Positions 56,445 to 64,000 of a stretch of 64,000 bases of DNA are shown here, piece after piece. Position numbers and translations under genes: made by a program. The first letter of the stretch is position 1. Each line of letters begins with the position of its first letter. The notes below the pieces were generated by a model. It was not told the DNA's origin. It searched no databases and worked only from the letters and a program-made list of their open reading frames with translations. Source of the stretch: Streptomyces fildesensis. Lineage in GTDB: Bacteria > Actinomycetota > Actinomycetes > Streptomycetales > Streptomycetaceae. The stretch spans positions 62,001 to 126,000 of the forward strand of contig NZ_JAAIKO010000006.1 in the NCBI RefSeq assembly GCF_016107395.1, written 5' to 3'.

Positions 56445-59400
56445 TCAGGCGCTGCGGGTGAGGGTGAAGTCGTCCACGTCGAAGAGGTAGTCGCTGCCGC
56501 CGGTGAAGGTCAGGCAGAGCGTCGTGGCGGGGTTGGCGGTGAGCGTCGTGGAGACGTCGGCGAAGGTCTCCCAGCCGCCGGTGCCGGTGACGGCCACGGT
56601 GCCCAGGACCGTTCCGGTGGCCGATCCGGCCCGGATCTGGAGGGTGCCGCCGGCTCCGGCGGAGGCGACCCGGGCGCTGAAACCGGTGACCTTGGACAGG
56701 TCGGTGCCGGCGTACGTTGCCCAGTCGCCGCTGTTGATGTAGCCGGCGGTCTTCCCGCCGTGCGCGGCCGCGTGGTCGGCGGGCTGCAGTCCGCCGGTGG
56801 CGGTCCAGCTCTCCGCCTGGGTGACGGTGGTGAGGGCGGCACCGTTGGTGACGGTGAAGTCGTCGACATCGAAGAGCGAACCGCCGGTGCCGCCGTGGAA
56901 GACCAGGAAGAGCCCGCTCGTCGTGGAGGGGGTCAGTGGGAACGTCAGGCTGGTGTAGTTCTCCCAGCCGCCGGTGACGGGGACGGTGACACTGCCGAGC
57001 AGCGGTCCGGTGGCCGATCCGGCACGGGCTTCGAGGGTGCCGCCGATGCCGCCGGAGGCGACCCGTACGGTCAGCCCGTTGGCATGTGTGAGGTCGGTTC
57101 CGCCGTATCCTGCCCAGTCGTTGTTGTCGATGTAGCCGAGGGTCTGGCCGCCGTGCGCGGTGGCGTGCGGGGCGATCTGCACGCCGGCGGAACTGGTGAA
57201 CGCCTCACCCTGGACGGCGCCCGGCACCGTGCCGGACCCGCCGAACGTGAACTGGTCGAGGTCGTAGAGGTTCCCCGTACCGCCCTTGAACACCCAGTAC
57301 AGGGTGTGGGTGCCGGTCGGGGCGGTGACGGTTCCGGTGACGTCGGTGAAGGTGTTCCAGTCGCCGGTGACCGGGACCGTGGCGGATCCGATGAGCGTGC
57401 CGGTGGGGGAGTCGGCCCGCAGTTCGAGGGTGCCGCCGGAGCCGGCCGAGGAGGCGCGGGCGGTGAAGGTGGTGATGCCGGCCAGGTTGTAGGGGGTGAA
57501 CGAGATCCAGTCGCCGTTCTCGATGTAGCCGACGGTCGTGCCGCCCCCGGCCGCGTCATGGCCGGCGGGCTGGACGCCGCTGGAGCCGGTGTAGTACTCG
57601 GCCTGCTTGGTCGCGGTGGGTGTGACGTTGGTGGCGGTGCCGGTCAGCGCGGGCTGGCCGTTCGCGCCGTTGTCGGTGTACGAGGCGCGCCAGACGCCGA
57701 ACAGGTTGGCGGAGCCTGCGTGTTCACCGTCGACGACGGTCTGGATGGTGCCCGAGCAGCCGGTCGCGTCGGTCATGGCATGCGCGTGGCTGTCGTGCCC
57801 GAGCAGGTACTGGACCTGCACCCGGGAGCAGTCGACGGCGCTGTCCTCGGCGTCGGTGACGGTGACCCGGAAGGGGACGGCGTCGCCGAAGTGGAAGATC
57901 TGGCCGTTGGCGGGCGCGGTGACGGTCAGCACCGGCGCGGTGTTGCCGACGGTGACCGTGACGCTCGCGGTGCCGGTCAGCCCGTGGGTGTCGGTGACGG
58001 TGAGCTTCGCCGGGTACTGGCCGTTGGCGGCGTAGGTGTGCGACGGGTCCGCGGCGGTGGAGTCGGTGCTGCCGTTGCCGTCGAAGTCCCAGGCGTAGGT
58101 GAGCGCGTCGCCGTCGGGGTCGGTGGTGCCGGCGGAGGAGAAGGTGACCGCGAGTGGCGCCCGGCCCGAGGACGGGGTGGCGGCGGCCTGGGCGACGGGT
58201 GCGCGGCCGCCGGCGCCGATCGCCTCGATGCGGTACAGCCCGGAGAAGGAGTCGCCGTCACCGAAGCCGGTGCCGTAGTCCAGGACGTACAGGGCGCCGT
58301 CCGGGCCGAAGGCCATGTCCATCACCTGGGTGCCGGTCCAGGGGAAGTCGGTGATGGTGCCCGCGCTGCCGTCCGCGTTGACCTGCACGTCCTTGATCCA
58401 GCGGCGGCCGAACTCGCCGATGAAGGCATGCCCGTCGTAGGACTGCGGGAACTTCACCGAGGAGGAGAGGTTCGGGTCGTAGTGGTAGACCGGGCCGCCC
58501 ATGGGTGACTCGCTGCCGCAGCCGAACTGGGCGACGCTGCAGTCGTCGTACTTGATCCAGGACGACCGGGCGGCCGGCAGCTTGCTGATGCCGGTGTTGT
58601 TGGGCGAGCTGTTGACGGGGCCGCCCGCGCAGTCGAACTTCGCGCCCGAGGTGCTGGTGCCGAAGTCGAAGGCGTTGTACGTCTCGTTGGTGGCGTTGGT
58701 GCCGGTGCAGTACGGCCATCCGTAGAAGCCGGGCGAGGTCACCCGGTCGAACTCGACCTGGCCGCCCGGTCCCCGGGTGGCGTTCAGCGCGCCGGCGTCG
58801 GGCCCGTAGTCGCCGATGTAGACGGTGCCGGTGGGGCGGTCGACGCTCATACGGAACGGGTTGCGGAAGCCCATCGCGTAGATCTCGGGCCGGGTCTTCG
58901 CCGTGCCCGGCGCGAACAGGTTCCCGGCCGGGACGGTGTAGGTCCCGTTGGCCTCGGGGTGGATGCGCAGCAGCTTGCCGCGCAGGTCGTTGCTGTTGGC
59001 GGCGGAGCGCTGGGCGTCGTAGGCGGGATTGCGTGACGCGCGGGTGTCCAGCGGGCTGTAGCCGTCGGAGGAGAAGGGGTTGGAGTCGTCGCCGGTGGTC
59101 ATGAAGAGGTTGCCCGCGGCGTCGAAGTCCAGGTCGCCGCCGACGTGGCAGCACATGCCGCGGTTGGTGGCGATCTGCAGGAGCTGCTTCTCGCTGGCCG
59201 GGTCGATGGTGTTGTCGGCCCGCAGGGTGAAGCGGGAGAGCTGGTTGTGCCCGGCGAAGGGTGCGAAGTCGGCGGCGGTCCCGTCGGAGGGGGCGTCGGC
59301 CGCCGGGGTGTTCAGGACGGGGGAGTAGTAGACGTAGATCCAGTGGTTGGTGGCGACGGCCGGGTCGGTGGTGATGCCCTGGATGCCCTCCTCGTCATGG

Positions 59401-59759
59401 GTGTAGACGGGCAGCGTGCCCGCGACGGACGTGGTGCCGCCGGCGTCGGTCTTGAAGATGGTGCCGCGCCGGTCGGTGTGCAGGACCGTGCGGTCGGGGA
59501 GCACCGCCAGGCTCATCGGCTCGCCGGTCTGCGCGGTGCCCCGCGCGAGCTGGACCTGCTGGAAGGCGGCCGCGGCGGCTGCGGCGTCCGGGTGCGGGCC
59601 GTCGTGCGCGGCCGCCGGGGTGATGGCTCCGGTGGCGCCCAGCAGGAGCAGCGCCGAGGCGAGGAGAGCGGTGAACAGGGTGCGGAACCGGACGCGGCGT
59701 GGACGTGGACGTCTCGCGGGCCTTGCGGGTAGGAGGCTTGCGGGCAGGACTGAACGCAC
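56445..59759 (-). CDS. Secreted PQQ-dependent sugar dehydrogenase-like protein with PKD and three CBM6 domains
   Basis: 1104 residues, GTG start after GGAAGGGGAACCCC. A signal region to about residue 52. The beta-propeller (about 65-515) has GSDH/sorbosone-type features: THDEEGIQGITTDP, CCHVGGDLDFDAAGNLFMTT, RNPFRMSVDRPTGTVYIGDY and MDMAFGPDGALYVLDYGTG. A PKD domain (518-600), an Ig-like region (600-720) and three CBM6-like modules (720-833, 846-966, 976-1103) follow. It likely oxidises sugars or polysaccharide ends outside the cell. Operon with ThuA-CBM6. Confidence 0.85.
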   Translation of the reverse strand: MRSVLPASLLPARPARRPRPRRVRFRTLFTALLASALLLLGATGAITPAAAHDGPHPDAAAAAAAFQQVQLARGTAQTGEPMSLAVLPDRTVLHTDRRGTIFKTDAGGTTSVAGTLPVYTHDEEGIQGITTDPAVATNHWIYVYYSPVLNTPAADAPSDGTAADFAPFAGHNQLSRFTLRADNTIDPASEKQLLQIATNRGMCCHVGGDLDFDAAGNLFMTTGDDSNPFSSDGYSPLDTRASRNPAYDAQRSAANSNDLRGKLLRIHPEANGTYTVPAGNLFAPGTAKTRPEIYAMGFRNPFRMSVDRPTGTVYIGDYGPDAGALNATRGPGGQVEFDRVTSPGFYGWPYCTGTNATNETYNAFDFGTSTSGAKFDCAGGPVNSSPNNTGISKLPAARSSWIKYDDCSVAQFGCGSESPMGGPVYHYDPNLSSSVKFPQSYDGHAFIGEFGRRWIKDVQVNADGSAGTITDFPWTGTQVMDMAFGPDGALYVLDYGTGFGDGDSFSGLYRIEAIGAGGRAPVAQAAATPSSGRAPLAVTFSSAGTTDPDGDALTYAWDFDGNGSTDSTAADPSHTYAANGQYPAKLTVTDTHGLTGTASVTVTVGNTAPVLTVTAPANGQIFHFGDAVPFRVTVTDAEDSAVDCSRVQVQYLLGHDSHAHAMTDATGCSGTIQTVVDGEHAGSANLFGVWRASYTDNGANGQPALTGTATNVTPTATKQAEYYTGSSGVQPAGHDAAGGGTTVGYIENGDWISFTPYNLAGITTFTARASSAGSGGTLELRADSPTGTLIGSATVPVTGDWNTFTDVTGTVTAPTGTHTLYWVFKGGTGNLYDLDQFTFGGSGTVPGAVQGEAFTSSAGVQIAPHATAHGGQTLGYIDNNDWAGYGGTDLTHANGLTVRVASGGIGGTLEARAGSATGPLLGSVTVPVTGGWENYTSLTFPLTPSTTSGLFLVFHGGTGGSLFDVDDFTVTNGAALTTVTQAESWTATGGLQPADHAAAHGGKTAGYINSGDWATYAGTDLSKVTGFSARVASAGAGGTLQIRAGSATGTVLGTVAVTGTGGWETFADVSTTLTANPATTLCLTFTGGSDYLFDVDDFTLTRSA

Positions 59760-59832
59760 GGGGTTCCCCTTCCAGGGCAGCGCGAAGCCGCCTTGCGGAA
59801 AGGACGCCCCGCCGAGGCGTCCGGTGACCGGT

Positions 59833-59852
59833 CCTCCTGAACTCTCAGGAGG
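59833..59852. terminator. 8-bp hairpin between ROK and the dehydrogenase operon
   Basis: CCTCCTGA-ACTC-TCAGGAGG, directly before the 59857 operator. It can end the ROK transcript on the minus strand or lie in the leader of the next operon. Confidence 0.45.
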
Positions 59853-59856
59853 CGTT

Positions 59857-59881
59857 CGTTAGTTGAGGGGAGAAAGTAAGT
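59857..59881. promoter_or_regulatory. ROK-type operator, copy 2
   Basis: CGTTAGT-N11-AGTAAGT, 98 bp upstream of the dehydrogenase start. The same 7-11-7 layout as at 61199-61223, with 13 of 14 arm positions equal. Confidence 0.6.
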
Positions 59882-59916
59882 GGGCCGGGAGCAGTCGTCA
59901 AGAGGTCCCGCACCGG

Positions 59917-61167
59917 TTATCGGTGCGCCGCGGAGCCGCTGCGCGGCAGCGGGAGCCGCGCGGTGTCGATGGCGTCGATGATCGACGACGCTCCGCCCCT
60001 GGCCGCCGCGGTGAAGCCGAGCGTGGACAGTGCGACCTGGCAGCCGCCGAGGTTCGGCGCGATGGTGTGCGCGGCGAGCGTCCGCCGGGCGGGCGGCATG
60101 ATCCAGGGCGCCAGCGTCACGAAGTAGCCGCCGAGGATGAGGGCCTGAGGGTTGAACAGATTGAGCAGGATCGCCGATCCGCGGCCCAGCCACTCGCCGA
60201 CCCGGACCAGCGCGGCGGTCGTCCGCGCGTCGCCGGCCTCGGCCCGGCGGGCCACCTCGGCGACCTTCGCGGCCAGGTCGGTCAGCGGCTGCGCCGTACT
60301 GCCGGCCAGGTCCGGAGCCGCCTGCTGGATGATCGAGCCGATGCCGACCAGCGCTTCGAAGCAGCCTCTGCGGCCGCAACCGCACAGCGGACCGTCCTGC
60401 ATCAGCGTGATGTGCCCGACCTCGCCGCCGTACCCCGAAGAGCCGCGCATCAGCGCGCCGTTGATGATCACGCCGCCGCCCACGCCGACCTCGCCGGTCA
60501 GATAGACGAGGTTCTGGGTGTGCGCCAGGGCACCGCGCCGGTACTCGCCGACCGCCCCGAGGTTGGCGTCGTTGTCCAGCGACAGGGCGACGCTGCTGTC
60601 GTCGAGTTGCTCCCGGAAGCGGTCGACGAGCGGGAACTCGTGCCAGCCGAGGTTCGGCGCCTCGGCCACCTCGCCGTCGGAGGTGCCGATCAGACCGGGG
60701 ACCGCGATGGTGATGCCGAGCACCTCGCGGTGCTGGCGTGCCATCTCGCCCATCGCCCGGCGGGCCAGGTCGGCCAGTCGGACGACACAGCCCTCGGCGC
60801 CCAACTCGGCTGCCTGGACCGGCTCGTGCCAGGTCAGGACGTCGCGTTCGGCCAGGTCGACCATGACCGCCGACAGATAGTCGACGTTCACCTCCAGGCC
60901 GAGCGCGGTGAAACGCCGGCCGTCGAGGGTGAGCATGACGGCGGGCCGGCCGATCCGCCGCTCCTCGCTCGCCCCCACTTCGACGACGATGCCACGGGTG
61001 ATCAGCTCGGCGACGATGTTGGAGATGGTGGCCTTGTTCAGCCCGGTACCGGCGGCCACTTCGGCCCGCGAACACGGTGCTTCGCGGCGGATGAAGCGCA
61101 GGACGACGGCGAGATTGGTCTCCCGGACATCGATGAAGTCGACAGCTCCGCTGCTGACGGGCCGCAT
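59917..61167 (-). CDS. ROK family transcriptional repressor
   Basis: 416 residues from ATG 61167 (AAGGGG; an ATG 24 bp upstream is less likely). The winged HTH is VLRFIRREAPCSRAEVAAGT then GLNKATISNIVAELITRG. The ROK domain has SLDNDANLGAVGEYRRG, GEVGVGGGVIINGALM and the zinc motif CGCGRRGCFEALVG. It is a sugar-responsive repressor. It is divergent from an ABC importer; operator-like motifs lie at both flanking promoters, so it probably controls the importer, itself and the dehydrogenase operon. Confidence 0.87.
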   Translation of the reverse strand: MRPVSSGAVDFIDVRETNLAVVLRFIRREAPCSRAEVAAGTGLNKATISNIVAELITRGIVVEVGASEERRIGRPAVMLTLDGRRFTALGLEVNVDYLSAVMVDLAERDVLTWHEPVQAAELGAEGCVVRLADLARRAMGEMARQHREVLGITIAVPGLIGTSDGEVAEAPNLGWHEFPLVDRFREQLDDSSVALSLDNDANLGAVGEYRRGALAHTQNLVYLTGEVGVGGGVIINGALMRGSSGYGGEVGHITLMQDGPLCGCGRRGCFEALVGIGSIIQQAAPDLAGSTAQPLTDLAAKVAEVARRAEAGDARTTAALVRVGEWLGRGSAILLNLFNPQALILGGYFVTLAPWIMPPARRTLAAHTIAPNLGGCQVALSTLGFTAAARGGASSIIDAIDTARLPLPRSGSAAHR

Positions 61168-61198
61168 GGCACACCCCTTTGTGCGAAGCATTGACAGT

Positions 61199-61223
61199 CG
61201 TTAGTCGCGACCACAAACTAAGT
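61199..61223. promoter_or_regulatory. ROK-type operator, copy 1
   Basis: CGTTAGT-N11-ACTAAGT between the ROK gene and the ABC importer, the first 32 bp upstream of the ROK start. Similar layout to 59857-59881. Confidence 0.65.
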
Positions 61224-61406
61224 CGCACCGCACCGGGGCGTCAAGGTTCCGACTGCCCCTCACGTCACCTTAATCGACCGGTAATCGCAGGTCACAGAGG
61301 TGCGCCAGGACCGGTGCCGCTCCGCCGCACAGCCGCACACGTACCGCCGCTCAGCACCACAGCCGCTTACGTACCGCCGCTTTCTGGCGCCACCGAGGAG
61401 GTCCCC

Positions 61407-62930
61407 GTGACCGCCACCGCAGATCCACCCCTGCTCGCGATGCGGGGAATCGTCAAGGAGTTCCCGGGCGTCCGCGCCCTGGACGGGGTGGACCTCGAGG
61501 TCCGCGCCGGCGAAGTGCACTGTCTGCTGGGGCAGAACGGGGCCGGCAAGTCCACGCTGATCAAGGTGCTGTCCGGCGCTCACCACCCCGACGCGGGCGA
61601 ACTGCTGTGGCAGGGCGAGCCGGTACGGCTCTCCCACCCCACCGCCGCCATGCGGCTCGGCGTCGCCACCATCTATCAGGAACTCGACCTCGTGCCCGGC
61701 CTCAGCGTGGCCGAGAACATCTTCCTCGGCCATGAACCGGCTTCCTTCGGTGTCACCCGGCGCGGCGAGATGCACCGCAACGCCCGTGAACTGCTCGGAC
61801 GCCTCGGCCACGCCGAGATCCCGCCGTGGAAGCCGGTCGGCCAACTGCCCGCGGCGGCGCAGCAGGTCGTCAGCATGGCCCGCGCGCTGTCGCACGACGC
61901 CCGGCTGATCGTGATGGACGAACCCTCCGCCGCCCTCGCGCACGACGAGGTCACCAACCTCTTCCGGATCATCCGCGAGCTCGCCGCCACCGGGGTGGCC
62001 GTCGTCTACATCTCGCACCGGCTGGAGGAGATCCGCGAGATCGGCGACCGCATCACCGTCCTCAAGGACGGCCGCACCCGGGCCGTCGGACTGCCCGCCC
62101 GCACCACCCCGACCGCCGACGTGGTCGCCCTGATGACCGGCCGCGCCGTGGAGCACACCTTCCCGCGCCGGCCCGCGCCGGGAATGCGCAAGGGCGGTCC
62201 CGAAGTGCTGCGCGTCGAGGGGCTGTCGGTGGCGGGCCGCGTCCACGACGTCTCGTTCAGCGTCCGGGCCGGCGAGATCGTCGGGATCGCGGGGCTGGTG
62301 GGCTCCGGCCGCTCCGAGATCCTGGAGGGGATCTACGGCGCCCGTACCCCGCTGGCCGGCCGCGTCCTGCTCGGCGGTGCGCCCCTGCGCCCCGGCAGCA
62401 CCACGGCGGCCGTCCGCCGGGGCATGGGCTTCGCCCCGGAAGAACGCAAGTCGCAGGCGCTCCTCATGTTGGAGAGCGTCGGACGCAACATCACCGTCGC
62501 CTCGCTCAGCCGCTACACCCGCTACGGCTGGTTCGACCGCCGCCGCGAATCGGCCGACGCGGCCCAGCAGATCGCCGCCGTACAGCTGCGCCCCGACGAT
62601 CCGGAGCGGCCGGTACGCACCCTGTCGGGCGGCAACCAGCAGAAGGCGGTGCTGGCCCGCTGGCTGCTGCGCCGCTGCAAGGTGCTGCTGCTGGACGAAC
62701 CGACCCGGGGCGTCGACGTCGGCGCCCGCAGCGAGCTGTACGCGCAGATGAGAGCGCTGGCCGACGCGGGTCTCGCGATCGTGCTGGTGTCCAGCGAGGT
62801 GCCGGAGGTACTCGGTCTGGCCGACCGGATCCTCGTGCTCCGCGAAGGCCGGGTGATCCACGCCTGTGACGCGGTGGACATCGACGAACACGGGGTCCTC
62901 GACCTGGTGATGGAAGGAAGCGCGCTATGA
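61407..62930 (+). CDS. Sugar ABC transporter ATPase (RbsA/XylG type)
   Basis: 507 residues from a GTG preceded by GAGGAGGTCC. Two ABC domains: Walker A LLGQNGAGKSTLIKVLSGAH, signature-like LPAAAQQVVSMARAL and Walker B LIVMDEPSAAL in the first; the second has degenerate Walker A GLVGSGRSEIL, LSGGNQQKAVLARWL and VLLLDEPTRGVDVG. This is the usual architecture of ribose/xylose/inositol-type ATPases. It energises uptake of a monosaccharide. It overlaps the permease start by ATGA. Confidence 0.92.
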   Translation: MTATADPPLLAMRGIVKEFPGVRALDGVDLEVRAGEVHCLLGQNGAGKSTLIKVLSGAHHPDAGELLWQGEPVRLSHPTAAMRLGVATIYQELDLVPGLSVAENIFLGHEPASFGVTRRGEMHRNARELLGRLGHAEIPPWKPVGQLPAAAQQVVSMARALSHDARLIVMDEPSAALAHDEVTNLFRIIRELAATGVAVVYISHRLEEIREIGDRITVLKDGRTRAVGLPARTTPTADVVALMTGRAVEHTFPRRPAPGMRKGGPEVLRVEGLSVAGRVHDVSFSVRAGEIVGIAGLVGSGRSEILEGIYGARTPLAGRVLLGGAPLRPGSTTAAVRRGMGFAPEERKSQALLMLESVGRNITVASLSRYTRYGWFDRRRESADAAQQIAAVQLRPDDPERPVRTLSGGNQQKAVLARWLLRRCKVLLLDEPTRGVDVGARSELYAQMRALADAGLAIVLVSSEVPEVLGLADRILVLREGRVIHACDAVDIDEHGVLDLVMEGSAL

Positions 62931-64000
62931 GCGACACACCACACGCCCCCGCCCCGGGCCTCTCCGCTCCCGCCGACATCCCCACCGCCGTTCCCGAGGC
63001 GGACGAGCACCGCCGGGTGGAGGAGCTCGCCGCGCACGCCGCCAAGGAGGGCGTACGCACCGGGCCGTTCGCCTCCCTGGGCGGGATCGGCGGGCTCGGG
63101 GGACGCGGCGGGGGATCCGGCGGCGGCCGGGGCGCCGGCGCGCTGCGGCATCTGGCGCTGGTGATCGCCCTCGGCATCCTGTGCGGCATCGGGGCCGTCA
63201 CCAAGGGCAGCAGCTTCGCGACCACCAGCAACATGGTGCTGATCCTCAGCCTCGCCGCGGTGATCGGGGTGGTCACCGTCGGGATGACGTTCGTCATCAT
63301 CGGCGGCGGCATCGACCTGTCGGTCGGCGCGCTGATCGCGCTCGCGTCGGTGTGGTCGACCACCACCGGCAGCCAGGCCCAGGGCCCGGCCGTCATGATC
63401 TTCACCTCCGTACTGGTCGGCACGCTCTGCGGGTTGCTGAACGGTCTGCTGATCGCCTACGGGCGGCTGGTCGCGTTCATCGTGACGCTGGCGACGATGG
63501 TCGCCACCCGCGGTCTGGCCGAACAGCTCTCCGACCGCAAGTCGCAGATCGTCACCGCGGACACGTTCCTGTCCATCGCCGAGACCCGCTGGCTGGGCAT
63601 GCCGCTGCTGGTCTACATCTTCGCCGCGGTCGTCGTGCTGGGCTGGCTGGTGCTGAACCGCACCACGTTCGGCCGCCGCACCTTCGCCGTCGGCGGCAAC
63701 CCGGAGGCCGCCCGGCTGGCGGGCATCAACGTCCGGCTGCACACCTGTCTGCTCTACGTGGTCTCCGGTTTCTGCTGCGGAATCGCCGCCGTGATGCTCA
63801 CCGCGCAGGCCAACACCGGTGCGAGCACCCACGGCATGCTCTACGAACTCAACGCCATCGCCGCGGTCGTCGTCGGCGGGACGCTGCTGACCGGCGGCTT
63901 CGGCTCCGTGCTCGGCTCGATCCTCGGCGTCCTGGTCTTCACGACCATCACCGACCTGTTCATCCTCAACAACCTCACCACCCCCATCCAGGAGATCGCC
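62927..64000 (+). CDS. Sugar ABC transporter permease (RbsC type), 3' end beyond the window
   Basis: 358 codons visible. A long cytoplasmic N-terminus (about 65 residues, Gly-rich) precedes eight or more hydrophobic segments. Typical RbsC patterns: GMTFVIIGGGIDLSVGALIA, RTTFGRRTFAVGGNPEAARL and AIAAVVVGGTLLTGGFGSVLG. The stop is outside. The solute-binding protein expected next must lie beyond 64000. Confidence 0.9.
   Translation, partial: MSDTPHAPAPGLSAPADIPTAVPEADEHRRVEELAAHAAKEGVRTGPFASLGGIGGLGGRGGGSGGGRGAGALRHLALVIALGILCGIGAVTKGSSFATTSNMVLILSLAAVIGVVTVGMTFVIIGGGIDLSVGALIALASVWSTTTGSQAQGPAVMIFTSVLVGTLCGLLNGLLIAYGRLVAFIVTLATMVATRGLAEQLSDRKSQIVTADTFLSIAETRWLGMPLLVYIFAAVVVLGWLVLNRTTFGRRTFAVGGNPEAARLAGINVRLHTCLLYVVSGFCCGIAAVMLTAQANTGASTHGMLYELNAIAAVVVGGTLLTGGFGSVLGSILGVLVFTTITDLFILNNLTTPIQEIA

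Noticed and set aside
54726..58508. A 1260-codon open frame on the plus strand, antisense to the ThuA and dehydrogenase genes.
   Set aside because: Gly/Val/Arg low-complexity product without domain motifs; it is a by-product of the GC-rich third positions of the real minus-strand genes.
1..64000. Large biosynthetic (PKS/NRPS) clusters, CRISPR arrays, rRNA operons.
   Set aside because: No such motifs or repeat-spacer patterns were seen on either strand.

Overview
The window looks like Streptomyces or a close relative. It is very GC-rich, has strongly GC-biased third codon positions, GTG starts and many ATGA/GTGA start-stop overlaps, and carries typical families of that group (SAV_915 family, amphi-Trp, MEDS/STAS plus HATPase pairs, SigE-type ECF sigma, ROK regulators, secreted multi-module CAZymes). 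All calls come from reading the sequence; no database search was run.

Layout. 1-4.9 kb: tail of a gene, then an MFS transporter coupled to a secreted SurE-like protein, and a GH3 glycosidase. 4.9-11.2 kb: two VOC proteins, DUF2277, a ribbon-helix-helix/degenerate Fic toxin-antitoxin pair with an operator palindrome, a protease remnant, and a thiolase-pobA pair for 4-hydroxybenzoate/beta-ketoadipate catabolism. 11.4-18.7 kb: secreted pectin/rhamnogalacturonan enzymes (GH105, GH28-CBM35, GH29-CBM32-CBM35) followed by a CBM35-GH8 enzyme with its own perfect operator. 18.8-29.1 kb: DUF1772/AraC, GNAT, a stand-alone MurE-like ligase, an anti-sigma-type ATPase with a MEDS-STAS protein, a 43-residue protein, GH59 and a DHA2 exporter. 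29.2-33.9 kb: a cold-shock protein and a DEAD-box helicase, both with structured leaders, then STAS, MerR, a CysRS-like protein and SixA. 33.9-37.5 kb: a mirror-image pair of genes (SAV_915 family and an 81-residue protein) with matching leaders, a LysA-type decarboxylase, a universal stress protein and an amphi-Trp protein. 38-41.6 kb: CMD protein, DHA2 exporter, ECF sigma factor with a membrane partner.

41.7-46.7 kb is the main accessory region. A DUF4291 gene is split in two, 4.4 kb apart, by a decayed integrative element. The element is bounded by 16-bp direct repeats. Joining its two ends gives an almost perfect 19+6+19 palindrome, the expected form of a large serine integrase attP, and a truncated serine recombinase lies next to the right end. 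Inside are a NUDIX/HTH-PLD pair, a tightly packed run of four small genes, the 3' end of a tRNA gene, duplicated arm-like repeats and three unrelated small orphan genes.

46.7-54.8 kb: AEC transporter, an XRE regulator divergent from a methionine aminopeptidase across an operator, an HxlR/quinone oxidoreductase pair, a zinc-ribbon protein, a FAD monooxygenase with an orphan operator, a DUF1906 protein and a GNAT remnant. 54.8-64 kb: a sugar locus with a secreted ThuA-CBM6 protein and a PQQ-type sugar dehydrogenase-PKD-CBM6 protein, a ROK repressor and a divergent RbsA/RbsC-type ABC importer. Two copies of a 7-11-7 motif, one at each promoter region, suggest the ROK protein controls both transcription units.
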